From assembly GCA_964393615.1 (NCBI GenBank), contig CAYMUR010000023.1:1-60228 (forward strand): a stretch of DNA of 60,228 nucleotides, in the 5' to 3' direction. Positions 46,976 through 56,016 of this stretch are shown piece by piece (the first letter of the stretch is position 1; each line of letters starts with the position of its first letter). The stretch comes from CAYMUR01 sp964393615 (GTDB lineage: Bacteria; Planctomycetota; Planctomycetia; Pirellulales; Pirellulaceae). Under the pieces are notes generated by a model. It saw only the letters and a list, made by a program, of their open reading frames with translations. It was not told where the DNA came from and searched no databases. Made by a program: the position numbers and the translations under genes.

Positions 46976-48496
46976 TTAAACGACAGGTTCAGCGTGCTCC
47001 AGAGAGATCCAGGGGTTGGTCTTCGCGAACTTTTTCAATTCGGCATGAAGTTGTAGTTCGTTGGCAACCGCCAGCAGGTCGAGGCGTCCGAGAATGCGTC
47101 CCGTGACGGGCCGTTTCGCATCCCAGAAAATGAGCGATGATAAATATTCTCGTGCCGGGTCCGAGTGCAACAGTTTGACGAATAATGTTGCCTCCTGCTT
47201 GCTTTGACAGGGAAGGAAATAAACCGTGTCATCCACAACCGTTGGTTTTCCATGGCAAGGACCTGCCACGCTAAATTGGAGTGACTTGTAGAATCCAGAA
47301 ATGGCAATTTTCCAGGGAGCAAAAGAGTAACTTCCCACCCCAAAGATGGAAAAAATTGGTCGGTTTCGGTAAATCGAACTTCGACGTCCCGCAAGAAGAT
47401 CAGCATGTTGGCACAAGTAAGTCCATGTTTTGGGAGCGCGAGATTCCATGCTGGACGTGTCTTCTCCGATTTTCCGCTGAGGTACGATCAGTCGTCGTAC
47501 AGGACCTGTCTTTGAAACTCGATTCAAATCAGAACTTTTTAATAGTGGGTAGAGATAGGTGTCTTCGAGGTTAACGTTTTCACCGAATCCATTGATCAGT
47601 GAACCATGATCTTGGATCAATTCCATCACGCGCGAACAGTCATGTTTGATGCCAGACCTCCACGGTATGGATCGACGGGCGATAAGGTGATGCCATTTTG
47701 TGTAGGCCGTGTCGTCGGAAACCAGCATGTCGTCGCGGATGCCGAATGTTTTACCCGGTTGAGGGTTGTCCAGGTGATAGGTGGTACAAATTCGGCTGGA
47801 TGCGTTCGGTTCCAGAAAGCATACCAACAGACATGCGTCGACAGCCGCTGCGAAATGTTTCCTGGTGTCGATACGGTGGAGTTCGGCTTTGCGGATGGAT
47901 AGGTTTTGTTTCCAGGCATAGGCCAGGACTTTGCGGGCAATGGTGGTTTTGCAGAGCAGGGCGAGGGTTGCGGTTCGACCCTGCAGCGATTCCAAAAGAC
48001 GGATTAGCATCCACTCGGAGATATCAAAATTGCTTTTTCCGGTCAGGGCATCCCATCCGGTGTGTCCTTGAAAATTGCTTTTCTCTGGCAGATTGCTACT
48101 GCCCAGACGTCCCAGCTCGGCGTTAGTGACCCAGGGGGGATTTCCGATGATGAGTAATGGTTCTGCATGTTGTTTTAAAAGCGTGGGCCAGTCCGTGCAA
48201 AAGAAATCAGCCAGATCAATCCGGCAACGGGTAGTACCAGGCAATTTGGCAATGCGTTGACGAGCTGCAGCCACGTAGCGAGGATTCAGTTCTACTCCCA
48301 GGCTATCCCTCGCTTGGGGAAAAGCTTGAAGGGCTGCTTCCAATAACATTCCCTTGCCGCAGGTTGGTTCAACGATGGTGGCCGGAGTTATCTGATGAGA
48401 CACAAGTAAACGACATACCTGTCGGGCAAGAGCGGATGGCGTTTGAAAATCACCAAATTCGACTTGTTGGCGTGCGAGTGCAATCGGATTAGCCAT
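46976..48496 (-). CDS. N6-adenine DNA methyltransferase, orphan
   Basis: A 506-residue class I methyltransferase. The start at ATG 48496 gives MANPIALARQQVEFGDFQTP. Residues 42-49 hold the SAM-binding motif VEPTCGKG, residues 119-122 the catalytic NPPW of gamma-type N6-adenine enzymes, and the C-terminal ~250 residues probably hold a target-recognition domain. This layout matches type IIG/Eco57I-like methylases without the nuclease domain. No restriction gene is adjacent, so it may be an orphan regulator of DNA methylation. The frame extends 48 codons upstream without protein-like text. Confidence 0.82.
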   Translation of the reverse strand: MANPIALARQQVEFGDFQTPSALARQVCRLLVSHQITPATIVEPTCGKGMLLEAALQAFPQARDSLGVELNPRYVAAARQRIAKLPGTTRCRIDLADFFCTDWPTLLKQHAEPLLIIGNPPWVTNAELGRLGSSNLPEKSNFQGHTGWDALTGKSNFDISEWMLIRLLESLQGRTATLALLCKTTIARKVLAYAWKQNLSIRKAELHRIDTRKHFAAAVDACLLVCFLEPNASSRICTTYHLDNPQPGKTFGIRDDMLVSDDTAYTKWHHLIARRSIPWRSGIKHDCSRVMELIQDHGSLINGFGENVNLEDTYLYPLLKSSDLNRVSKTGPVRRLIVPQRKIGEDTSSMESRAPKTWTYLCQHADLLAGRRSSIYRNRPIFSIFGVGSYSFAPWKIAISGFYKSLQFSVAGPCHGKPTVVDDTVYFLPCQSKQEATLFVKLLHSDPAREYLSSLIFWDAKRPVTGRILGRLDLLAVANELQLHAELKKFAKTNPWISLEHAEPVV

Positions 48497-49167
48497 GGGA
48501 TCTTGATGTCTCAGTGGGACGAGCCATCGACCAAGTGGGGCGTGCGAGGCGATGTACCGGGGCCGACAGTGCTTTGTCACGTTTGCGGTGAGCGTGTGTC
48601 CCACAGCAAATGCGTTGCCAATAGGTCGAATTGTTACCATTCGGGAACTCTTTACAATCCCGCTTGTGGATTTGCCGGGTAACGCATTCCAGCCATACCA
48701 CGGTGAAACCGTCCCAGGTGTGCCCGTATTGTTGGGAATGAGACGGGAATCTTAGGGTTTCTTAGGCAAAAACAAGGAGTGGGCATTAACGCGCGGGTAT
48801 GACAATTGTTTGGATTTAAGTGGCGGGGAGAGAAAAACATCACCACAAGAAGGTGCATGTGGCCAATGGCTGGGGAAGCTCTCGCAGTGACCGTACCTGT
48901 GTTATGGAAGACGCTTTCATCAATTCTTTCTGAGGGCTTTCAAATAGTTTCTGGGGTGCTAGGAATTTCCTTGGTTGCGATGGGTGATTGAATCACTGAA
49001 AATAATGACCTGGAACAGGAACGGCAAAAAAATACAGGGTACACCCAGCAGCGAAATGACATCGATAAAACAACCGCCGGATCGGTATACTCTGCAGTGG
49101 TAGGGATGTCTACAATGAAAAGCTCAGTGGGTGACCGGTGGGCGAAGTAAGATTTGGAGGTGGGTGG
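48497..49167. other. Long intergenic region between divergent genes
   Basis: A 671-base gap between the methyltransferase and NAD synthetase genes. I see no supported gene or RNA. It contains promoters for both neighbours. Confidence 0.5.
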
Positions 49168-51156
49168 ATGCAGTGGATAAAAGTAGGAGCTGCGGTTTTG
49201 AATCAAACGCCGATGGCGTGGGAATCGAACACAAAGCATATCCTGGATGCGATCCGTGTGGCACGCACTGAGGGAGTGAGTATTCTTTGTATGCCGGAAT
49301 TGTGCATTACGGGGTACGGTTGTGAGGACGCGTTTCATTCCCCCGGATTGCAGCGGACCGCTTTAGAGATTTTGCAGGAAATAGTACCCCAGACTCATGA
49401 CATGATCGTGTCATTCGGTTTGCCCTTGCAGCATGGAGGAGCACTTTTTAATGCGGTATGCCTGGTAGTGAATGGCCACATCGCCGGTTTTGTTGCAAAG
49501 CAGCATTTGGCAGGGGAAGGAATTCATTATGAACCGCGCTGGTTCAAACCCTGGCCTGATAACGCCTTGGCTGAGATAACGTTAGGAGCGAACAGGTACC
49601 CAATGGGTGACCTGGTGTTTGATTGTGGCGGTGTAAGGTTGGGTTTTGAAATTTGCGAGGATGCCTGGACTGCAACACGTCCTGGAAAAGACCTGGCGAG
49701 CCAAAGCGTAGATTTTATCCTAAATCCAAGTGCCAGTCATTTTGCTTTTGGCAAGCATGCCATAAGACGCCGGTTAGTTTTGGAGGGGTCCCGCACCTTT
49801 TTTGTGAGTTATCTCTACGCCAACCTATTAGGTAACGAGGCTGGCCGCGCGATTTATGACGGGGACGCCATGATTGCCTCGTCGGGGGAAATATTAGCGA
49901 CAGGTCCTCGTTTTTCTTTCGCTGATCATCACTTGGTGACTGCTGCGGTCGACGTTGATACGACGAGGATGTTACGGTCGCGGAGTGGTACGTTTCAGCC
50001 ACGTGTGGGTGGTACCGATGAAGAAGTCGTCAAGATGCATTTTGCTTTTCCTGAAATCGAGTCCACGATGATCCGGAGCACTCCAGCTGGTTGGGAAACA
50101 GGCGCTTGGCTGAAAGAAGAGGAATTTGGTCGGGCCATTGCGCTTGGATTGTTCGACTATATGCGTAAAAGCCGGTCACATGGATTTGTGCTTTCTCTAA
50201 GCGGAGGGGCTGATTCCGCTGCGACCGCAACGCTGATTGCCACGATGGTTCAGGAGGGTGTTCGTGAGTTGGGTGTGACGGGATTCCTTGAAAAAATCAG
50301 TTACATGGAATTGCCAAGGCTGAGTTCTGCACATGAAATCGTAGGATCTGTTTTGACAACGGTTTACCAGTCGACAAGAAACAGTTCTGAGACTACTCGT
50401 CGTGCCGCCAGGTGTATTGCCGAAGGTTTGAATTCACGGCATATGGAGTTGGATGTGGATCCGATTGTCCAGAATTATATGTCGGTAGTTAGTGGCGTAC
50501 TGGAACGCGAACTGACCTGGACGCAGGACGATATCGCGTTACAGAATATCCAGGCCCGTTCCCGCTCACCGAGTGTGTGGATGTTAGCCAATATACAACG
50601 TGCGTTACTTGTTTCTACAAGCAATCGGTCTGAGGCAGCCGTTGGTTATGCCACGATGGATGGAGACACGAGTGGAGGCCTCAGTCCGATCGCCGGCATC
50701 GACAAAGCCTTTTTGCGACACTGGTTGCATTGGATGGAGGAGCATGGCCTAGAAAATATCGGGCCGGTTCCGGCTTTGGCTGCGGTGAATGAACAAGACC
50801 CCACGGCCGAACTGCGACCACCGACAGCCGGTCAGACTGACGAAGCCGACTTGATGCCATATGATGTTCTCGACACGATTGAACGAGCTGCTATTCGCGA
50901 TAAATTGACGCCTATCGAAGTTTTCCGGTCATTGTCCGTGCAACAGACCGAAGCCGATCCCCGTCAGTTAGCAGGTTGGATTGAGAGGTTTTTCCGTTTG
51001 TGGTGTCGTAATCAATGGAAACGCGAACGTTATGCACCTTCGTTTCACCTGGATGACGAGAATCTCGACCCTAAAACATGGTGTCGATTTCCCATTCTGT
51101 CTGGTGGGTTTGAGCGTGAACTCGGTGAATTGTGGGCTTATGTTGACAGGCTTTAA
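49168..51156 (+). CDS. nadE: Glutamine-dependent NAD+ synthetase
   Basis: A 662-residue enzyme that makes NAD from deamido-NAD, ATP and glutamine. The N-terminal amidase has Glu44 (MPELCITGYG), Lys111 (FVAKQHLAGEG) and Cys163 (FEICEDAW). The synthetase domain has the pyrophosphatase loop LSLSGGADSAATA from residue 341, then LLVSTSNRSEAAVGYATMDG and TSGGLSPIAGIDKAFL for NAD and ATP binding. The length is normal for the two-domain type. ATG 49168 follows ggagg by seven bases, better than GTG 49138. It is a housekeeping gene, probably monocistronic. Confidence 0.95.
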   Translation: MQWIKVGAAVLNQTPMAWESNTKHILDAIRVARTEGVSILCMPELCITGYGCEDAFHSPGLQRTALEILQEIVPQTHDMIVSFGLPLQHGGALFNAVCLVVNGHIAGFVAKQHLAGEGIHYEPRWFKPWPDNALAEITLGANRYPMGDLVFDCGGVRLGFEICEDAWTATRPGKDLASQSVDFILNPSASHFAFGKHAIRRRLVLEGSRTFFVSYLYANLLGNEAGRAIYDGDAMIASSGEILATGPRFSFADHHLVTAAVDVDTTRMLRSRSGTFQPRVGGTDEEVVKMHFAFPEIESTMIRSTPAGWETGAWLKEEEFGRAIALGLFDYMRKSRSHGFVLSLSGGADSAATATLIATMVQEGVRELGVTGFLEKISYMELPRLSSAHEIVGSVLTTVYQSTRNSSETTRRAARCIAEGLNSRHMELDVDPIVQNYMSVVSGVLERELTWTQDDIALQNIQARSRSPSVWMLANIQRALLVSTSNRSEAAVGYATMDGDTSGGLSPIAGIDKAFLRHWLHWMEEHGLENIGPVPALAAVNEQDPTAELRPPTAGQTDEADLMPYDVLDTIERAAIRDKLTPIEVFRSLSVQQTEADPRQLAGWIERFFRLWCRNQWKRERYAPSFHLDDENLDPKTWCRFPILSGGFERELGELWAYVDRL

Positions 51157-51177
51157 TACCTGCCAGCTTTCCGAACC

Positions 51178-51226
51178 CAGTTGAGTGGGTATTCCAGTTG
51201 AGTGGGTATTCCAGTTGAGTGGGTCC
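51178..51226. repeat. 17-bp tandem repeat
   Basis: Three copies of ttgagtgggtattccag begin at 51181, 51198 and 51215, the last partial. It lies 20 bases after the NAD synthetase stop and before the end of the convergent Arg-rich gene. There are no spacers and no clear hairpin. Confidence 0.85.
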
Positions 51227-51284
51227 TCAGGAAGAACGGCAGCTGCCGGTGCGGTGAAAAATCGGGTCACGAAAGAGGGGCAAA

Positions 51285-52445
51285 TTATTTTCGCTGGTTC
51301 CCGCGTTGGCCACGTCCGCGTCCCCGTGATCGCGATTTGTCGGATTGTTGTCGTGATGAAATATTGCTATCGACAACGATTCCTATTGTTTCGCTCCAGG
51401 ATGGAATTTTTCGGTGAACCGTTCGTTTGCGGCTAGGGGAGTCCTCGACAGGATCCAGCGGCTCGTCATCGGTGGCGGCAACAGCTGGTGCATTGTCAGC
51501 AGGCAATTGAGTGTCGTCGAAAAGTTCATAGTCCTCCTCTGTAAATCCAATTTTTTCCGTTGGACTATCTGGCGCTGCGGATTCTTGGGAGGTTTGTTCG
51601 GTTTTTCGTCCTCGACGCCGCCGTCTGCGGCGACCAGAGCGTTGGCCATCCTGGTCGTCGGAACGGTTTTCAGACTTTGTTTCGGACGCAGATTCCGTTT
51701 GGTTTGTCGAAGATTGTTCTTCCGAATCGGAATTTAATTGGGGTTCACTTGGTGTATTGTTACCGCTATCGGTTGGGCGGCGTGACCGCCTCCGGCGTCG
51801 GCGTGGTCGAGTCCCTGTTTCTGTACTTTCTTGTGCTTCTTCAGAGGAAGAACTGCTTTCAGGGGCTTTGCTGGCAGTCGTCTCCTCTTCATCGAATATA
51901 CTTAGGTCAAAAGCTGTTTCGTGAGAGTGAGGTCGAACGTCTTTGACGTTAGCTTTTTCTAAAACGTCATTCATTTCTTCCACCGTGGGTACGTCATCAA
52001 AGGTAAACGACGGAATGTCGTCCGTGGAGAGATTTTTGGTGGATTCGGAAGAATCCTTGCTGTCTGAGATTTCTGTCGAAGGCGCCGGTTGTTCCTCCAC
52101 AGGGGATTGTGCGGCATCATTGTCGAATGTGGGGTGCGACTCTACGGGTGGCTCGCTTGACGTATCCAGCGTGTCAACGGGCGAATCGTCGGTGGCCGGG
52201 GCGGCGGTAGGTTGGGACTCACGTACCTCCATCCCTAATTCACCTGCCAGGTTGTTCCAATCTGTGGGTGCCTGGGATTCACGGCGGGTTGTCTTTTTTT
52301 CGCCAGGCATGGGAGGGGACGGTTCAGCGGGAAGTTCGAGATTGGTCGACTCCGGTTCAGAGGGGTCCAATTCTGCAGGCACGTTGGCGCCGAGTTTTGA
52401 AGCCAGTTGACTCCAGTGGTTTTTCTTGTTTGGGTCACTTGGCAT
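51285..52445 (-). CDS. Acidic/Arg-rich disordered protein
   Basis: A 386-residue low-complexity protein from ATG 52445. The first part is rich in Ser, Glu, Pro and Asp. Two basic blocks follow (RPRRRRRRSRR and GRRRRRRRGRK), and the tail is RSRGRGRGQRG, an RG-repeat suited to RNA or membrane binding. A short ordered segment IPSWSETIGIVVDSNISS near the end looks like the one fixed motif, which I associate from memory with similar planctomycete R-rich proteins. Short helical motifs near the N-terminus (WSQLASKLG and WNNLAGELGM) are an internal repeat. Function is unknown; an RNA-associated role is inference. It is divergent from the dehydrogenase gene. Confidence 0.8.
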   Translation of the reverse strand: MPSDPNKKNHWSQLASKLGANVPAELDPSEPESTNLELPAEPSPPMPGEKKTTRRESQAPTDWNNLAGELGMEVRESQPTAAPATDDSPVDTLDTSSEPPVESHPTFDNDAAQSPVEEQPAPSTEISDSKDSSESTKNLSTDDIPSFTFDDVPTVEEMNDVLEKANVKDVRPHSHETAFDLSIFDEEETTASKAPESSSSSEEAQESTETGTRPRRRRRRSRRPTDSGNNTPSEPQLNSDSEEQSSTNQTESASETKSENRSDDQDGQRSGRRRRRRRGRKTEQTSQESAAPDSPTEKIGFTEEDYELFDDTQLPADNAPAVAATDDEPLDPVEDSPSRKRTVHRKIPSWSETIGIVVDSNISSRQQSDKSRSRGRGRGQRGNQRK

Positions 52446-52576
52446 GATGAATGTCCATGATGAATGCAAAGAAGGTAATGCAACGGTGGATTTTCACTTT
52501 GGTCAGGCCTTGTTGCAAAAAGGGTAAAAAAAGAGTATATCCTTTTTGCAAGGAAAATGAAAGTCGAGGGTATAAA

Positions 52577-53635
52577 ATGGGTACGATTCGCGTTGGTATT
52601 ATTGGTTTAGGGGCAAACTGTCGCTTGCAGCATGTCGCTGGCTTGCGAGCCTGTCCGCAGGTTGAGATCTTGGGAGTGGTCAACCGGCGTGAGGAATCGA
52701 CTCGCAAGGCAGCCGCAGAGTATTCCATTCCAAAGACCTATTCGCGTTGGGAAGAGCTGGTAGACGACGCAGAGATTGATGCGGTTGTCATTGGCACTTG
52801 GCCTTATCTTCATTGTCCAATTACTTTGGCCGCATTGGAGTCCGGCAAGCATGTGCTGACGGAAGCACGTATGGCGTGTAATTCCGAAGAATCGCATCAG
52901 ATGCTAGAGGCAAGTCAGCGGCACCCGGAACTGGTTGCCCAGATTGTGCCAAGCCCCATGGGGTTCACGGGTCTGCGGACCGTCCGACGAATGCTTGCGG
53001 AAGGGTACATTGGCCGGTTGCGTGAAGTAGTGGTGCTTTCGGTGTCGGATGGTCTAGCGGATGCGACGGCGCCTTTGCACTGGCGACAGTCTGCCGAATA
53101 CAGTGGACTGAATATGTTGTCGTTGGGGATTGTTCATGAGGCTACGACGCGCTGGATACCGCAACCGACGCGGGTGATGGCGCAGACCCAAGCGTTTGTG
53201 ACGCATCGAAAAGATGGCGAAGAGGATGGCACGGTTGCGGTTGGCACACCGGACAGTGTGCAGGTTCTTACCGAACTGCCTGACGGCGCACGGGGATTGT
53301 ATCACGTGAGTGGGGCATTGTATTTTGGCCCTGGCGAGCAGGTGCACTTGTATGGTGATGAAGGGTCGATCAAATACCAGATGTCTCCACAAGATCAGAT
53401 ATGGGCCGCAAAACGCGGCGACGCTGAGTTGCAGCGGGTTGATGTGCCTCCCGAGGAATCGTATGGCTGGCGTGTCGAACAGGAATTTATCGAAGCGATT
53501 CGAGGTCAGGGTGAAATTGAGTTAACGGACTTTGCCACGGGGGTATGCTACATGGAGTTTACCGAAGCGGTCGTTCGCAGTGCACAAACTGGCCAAGCCG
53601 TGGACCTGCCGTTAAGCAGGGGCGGTACCAACTAG
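52577..53635 (+). CDS. Gfo/Idh/MocA family dehydrogenase
   Basis: A 352-residue cytoplasmic protein from ATG 52577 (gaggg six bases upstream). It has the cofactor loop RVGIIGLGANCRLQHV, GVVNRREESTRKAA, and an unusual LTEARMACN where the family normally has the catalytic EKP. The lysine appears to be replaced by Arg, so catalysis may differ. The C-terminal domain has GEQVHLYGDEGSIKYQMS. It probably oxidises a sugar or inositol with NAD(P). It is divergent from the disordered protein and converges on the DUF1080-dehydrogenase gene. Confidence 0.85.
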   Translation: MGTIRVGIIGLGANCRLQHVAGLRACPQVEILGVVNRREESTRKAAAEYSIPKTYSRWEELVDDAEIDAVVIGTWPYLHCPITLAALESGKHVLTEARMACNSEESHQMLEASQRHPELVAQIVPSPMGFTGLRTVRRMLAEGYIGRLREVVVLSVSDGLADATAPLHWRQSAEYSGLNMLSLGIVHEATTRWIPQPTRVMAQTQAFVTHRKDGEEDGTVAVGTPDSVQVLTELPDGARGLYHVSGALYFGPGEQVHLYGDEGSIKYQMSPQDQIWAAKRGDAELQRVDVPPEESYGWRVEQEFIEAIRGQGEIELTDFATGVCYMEFTEAVVRSAQTGQAVDLPLSRGGTN

Positions 53636-53722
53636 CCACCTGCGATGCCGTGATATGATGCCCGACCCGGGAAACTACGAGTGGACTGGGTTGTCGTCGG
53701 TTCTTCAGCGGCGATCAATGAG

Positions 53723-53752
53723 CCGGTTCAGATTTCGGCCGGTTCAGATTTA
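53723..53752. repeat. Short 16-bp direct repeat
   Basis: Two adjacent copies of ccggttcagattt with period 16 lie at the 3' end of the DUF1080 fusion gene, in the gap to the dehydrogenase. This is a minor feature and may be chance. Confidence 0.5.
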
Positions 53753-55708
53753 GGGGGCAGTGGCGGCGATTTGTTTGAACCGATGAATACAATGACCACT
53801 GGCAGATGGTGTCAGGCAGTAAACTTCTCCGTCGGCGTCTTGGCCGAAAGCGATCACCGGTCGGTCGATTTTCGCAACAGCAAAATTGGCAGTCACTTTG
53901 TGCGTTGTTGGATCAAATTTTAAACCCCATACTTTACTGGCAGCGTAGTCGCCATACAAATAAATCCCCTGAAGCGTTGGGATTTGTTTGCCACGGTAAA
54001 CACGGCCGCCGGTGACAGAGACTCCAACGCGATGGTCGTATTCCCAGACGGGATCGATCATGGGATCCACTGGAGCGGCGGGGTTGGCACCGAATAAATG
54101 AGTTCCTTCGCGTAGGCTCCAGCCATAGTTGCCTCCTTTTCGGATGATATTGACTTCCTCCCACAAATCCTGACCGACGTCTGCAGCCCAAAGCGTTTCA
54201 GTGGGGGGATCGAACGCGATTCGCCAGATGTTACGAAAACCGTAAGCGAAAATTTCTGGCTGGGCCTTGTCGCGGTGGACAAATGGGTTGTCTTTTGGAA
54301 TCGCATAGGGCCGCCCATTTTGTCGGTGATCGACGTCAATTCGCAAAATTTTTCCCATCCAGGAGGTTAAGTCCTGGCTCAGGCCGTGGGGGTCATTGCG
54401 GCTGCCACCGTCCCCGAGTCCGATGTATAGGAATCCGTCGGGCCCGAATTCGATCGACCCCCCATTGTGGTTGGGATAGGGTTGTTCCAGGCGAAGCAGG
54501 ATTTCTTCACTTTCCGGGTCGGCGCGGTCGGGGTTGTTAGCTGACACACAAAAACGAGAAATGTAACAGATCTGGGGTTCGTCTTGTGACGAATAACTGA
54601 CAAAAAACTGACCGTTTTTCGAATAGTTGGGATGAAATGCCAGTCCAAGCAATCCATGTTCATCGAATTGTGCCTTGGAGGCCCACTGCAGGACTTTTGG
54701 TCTCAAGTCACAAAACAAGGTGGCTTTGGTGGCCTTTGCGTTATTTTGAAAAACTTGGATCATCCCATTTTGAGCAGCGGCGAACAGTCGATGACTGCCA
54801 TCACCCGCATGCGTCAGTTGAATGATGCGTAGTGACTGGAGCCGGCCTTGTTCATCTTCTGGGCTCCATTGGTCCCATTGAAGCTGCGGAAAGGCGACCT
54901 CAGCCTGGATGGGCAGGGTTCCGTCGATGGGGTCAGGGACCGTTTCGTCGTCCCGCAAAATCCTTACTTTGATGTTACGGTAGGCAACCGTATCGCCGTG
55001 ATCCTGAAGACAAATATGGCCTTTGGTTGCCAAGCCGAATTTGGGGGAATTTGCAAACTTGCTCTTGGCAACCCGTTCGTTCCATTCCTCGCTGCCTTTT
55101 TGAAAGTGAAAGTAGCTGACTCCGTTAAGGGCGACCTCACTTTGTTTTGCGACACGTAAGTAGATGTGGTTCCAGTGACCGGCAGGGCGCGTGGCATCGA
55201 CGTCTGTGGAGCTGGTGCGGCCAACGGCTCGGTCGAATTCCTTCACCCAATTCGGGACAACTGGTTGGTAGAGTTGGTAAAGCCAGCCAGCCTTTTGTTC
55301 ATCACGGCCAAGCCTGTTATCGAGGACTTGTATTTCAGGTCCCGAGTACAGGGCTCTGGGCAATTCCTCAGTGATGTGAAACCCGACGCCACTATTACCG
55401 CCTGGTGTGATACGATATTCAAGAGAAAGTTCAAATTTTTCGAATTGTTGGTTTGAGATAATATCCCCGGCTCCATCCATGACTCGCACCAGGGCACCTT
55501 CTTGGACCTGCCAGCCCTCCGAAATGCTTTGTTGACGATAGTTTCGCCACCCAGCGCTTGTTTTTCCATCAAACAGCAATTGCCACCCACCACGCCGTTC
55601 TGCATCGCTGAGCTGGTTAATGGTATTTTCTGCCCAGGTGGGGCTGGCAAAAAAAAGTATTGCCAGGAGGTATTTTTGGGGGCCCTGCAAGCTGGATTGT
55701 CGGTACAT
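53750..55708 (-). CDS. DUF1080 domain fused to PQQ-type glucose/sorbosone dehydrogenase
   Basis: A 652-residue exported protein (leader QKYLLAILFFASPTWAEN). Residues about 35-255 form a DUF1080 (3-keto-disaccharide hydrolase-like) jellyroll: WQLLFDGKTSAGWRNY, GGNSGVGFHITEELP and GHICLQDHGDTVAYRNIKVR. Residues about 285-640 form a glucose/sorbosone dehydrogenase propeller: GLLGLAFHPNYSKNGQFFVS, PYPNHNGGSIEFGPDGFLYI, YGFRNIWRIAFDPPTETLWA and GVSVTGGRVYRGKQIPTLQG. Propeller relatives bind PQQ and oxidise sugars in the periplasm. DUF1080 likely binds or cleaves an oxidised glycan. There is no c-type heme motif. It is probably transcribed alone. Confidence 0.88.
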   Translation of the reverse strand: MYRQSSLQGPQKYLLAILFFASPTWAENTINQLSDAERRGGWQLLFDGKTSAGWRNYRQQSISEGWQVQEGALVRVMDGAGDIISNQQFEKFELSLEYRITPGGNSGVGFHITEELPRALYSGPEIQVLDNRLGRDEQKAGWLYQLYQPVVPNWVKEFDRAVGRTSSTDVDATRPAGHWNHIYLRVAKQSEVALNGVSYFHFQKGSEEWNERVAKSKFANSPKFGLATKGHICLQDHGDTVAYRNIKVRILRDDETVPDPIDGTLPIQAEVAFPQLQWDQWSPEDEQGRLQSLRIIQLTHAGDGSHRLFAAAQNGMIQVFQNNAKATKATLFCDLRPKVLQWASKAQFDEHGLLGLAFHPNYSKNGQFFVSYSSQDEPQICYISRFCVSANNPDRADPESEEILLRLEQPYPNHNGGSIEFGPDGFLYIGLGDGGSRNDPHGLSQDLTSWMGKILRIDVDHRQNGRPYAIPKDNPFVHRDKAQPEIFAYGFRNIWRIAFDPPTETLWAADVGQDLWEEVNIIRKGGNYGWSLREGTHLFGANPAAPVDPMIDPVWEYDHRVGVSVTGGRVYRGKQIPTLQGIYLYGDYAASKVWGLKFDPTTHKVTANFAVAKIDRPVIAFGQDADGEVYCLTPSASGHCIHRFKQIAATAP

Positions 55709-56016
55709 GTTGAAATTCCAACAGAAATGGGTTTCACGAGCTTAAATACCAATGAAAAGTTAAACCAACAGAGATAGAACGTCAAGCGCTGAACGAGTTC
55801 TGGAGGCGTGACTCGCCGACATACCGTTCTTTGCCGAAAAATAGCCGGATGCATCGGAACAAGCTGGTTTGACATTCCAAGTGCGACGAAGCACAATTGA
55901 CGAATAGAGTGCGTTTTTGTTGAATAGTGACGGCTACTAATTTTTGGGTTATTTTTGCTCCTGTTCTGGGAGGAGCGATTGGTTTGGAAATGAAAGGACT
56001 GATTGGCGTGAGGTGT

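Noticed and set aside
52235..52483. Antisense and alternate-frame open frames within the Arg-rich gene region
   Set aside because: They are by-products of the repetitive codon use of the disordered protein and have no start signals.
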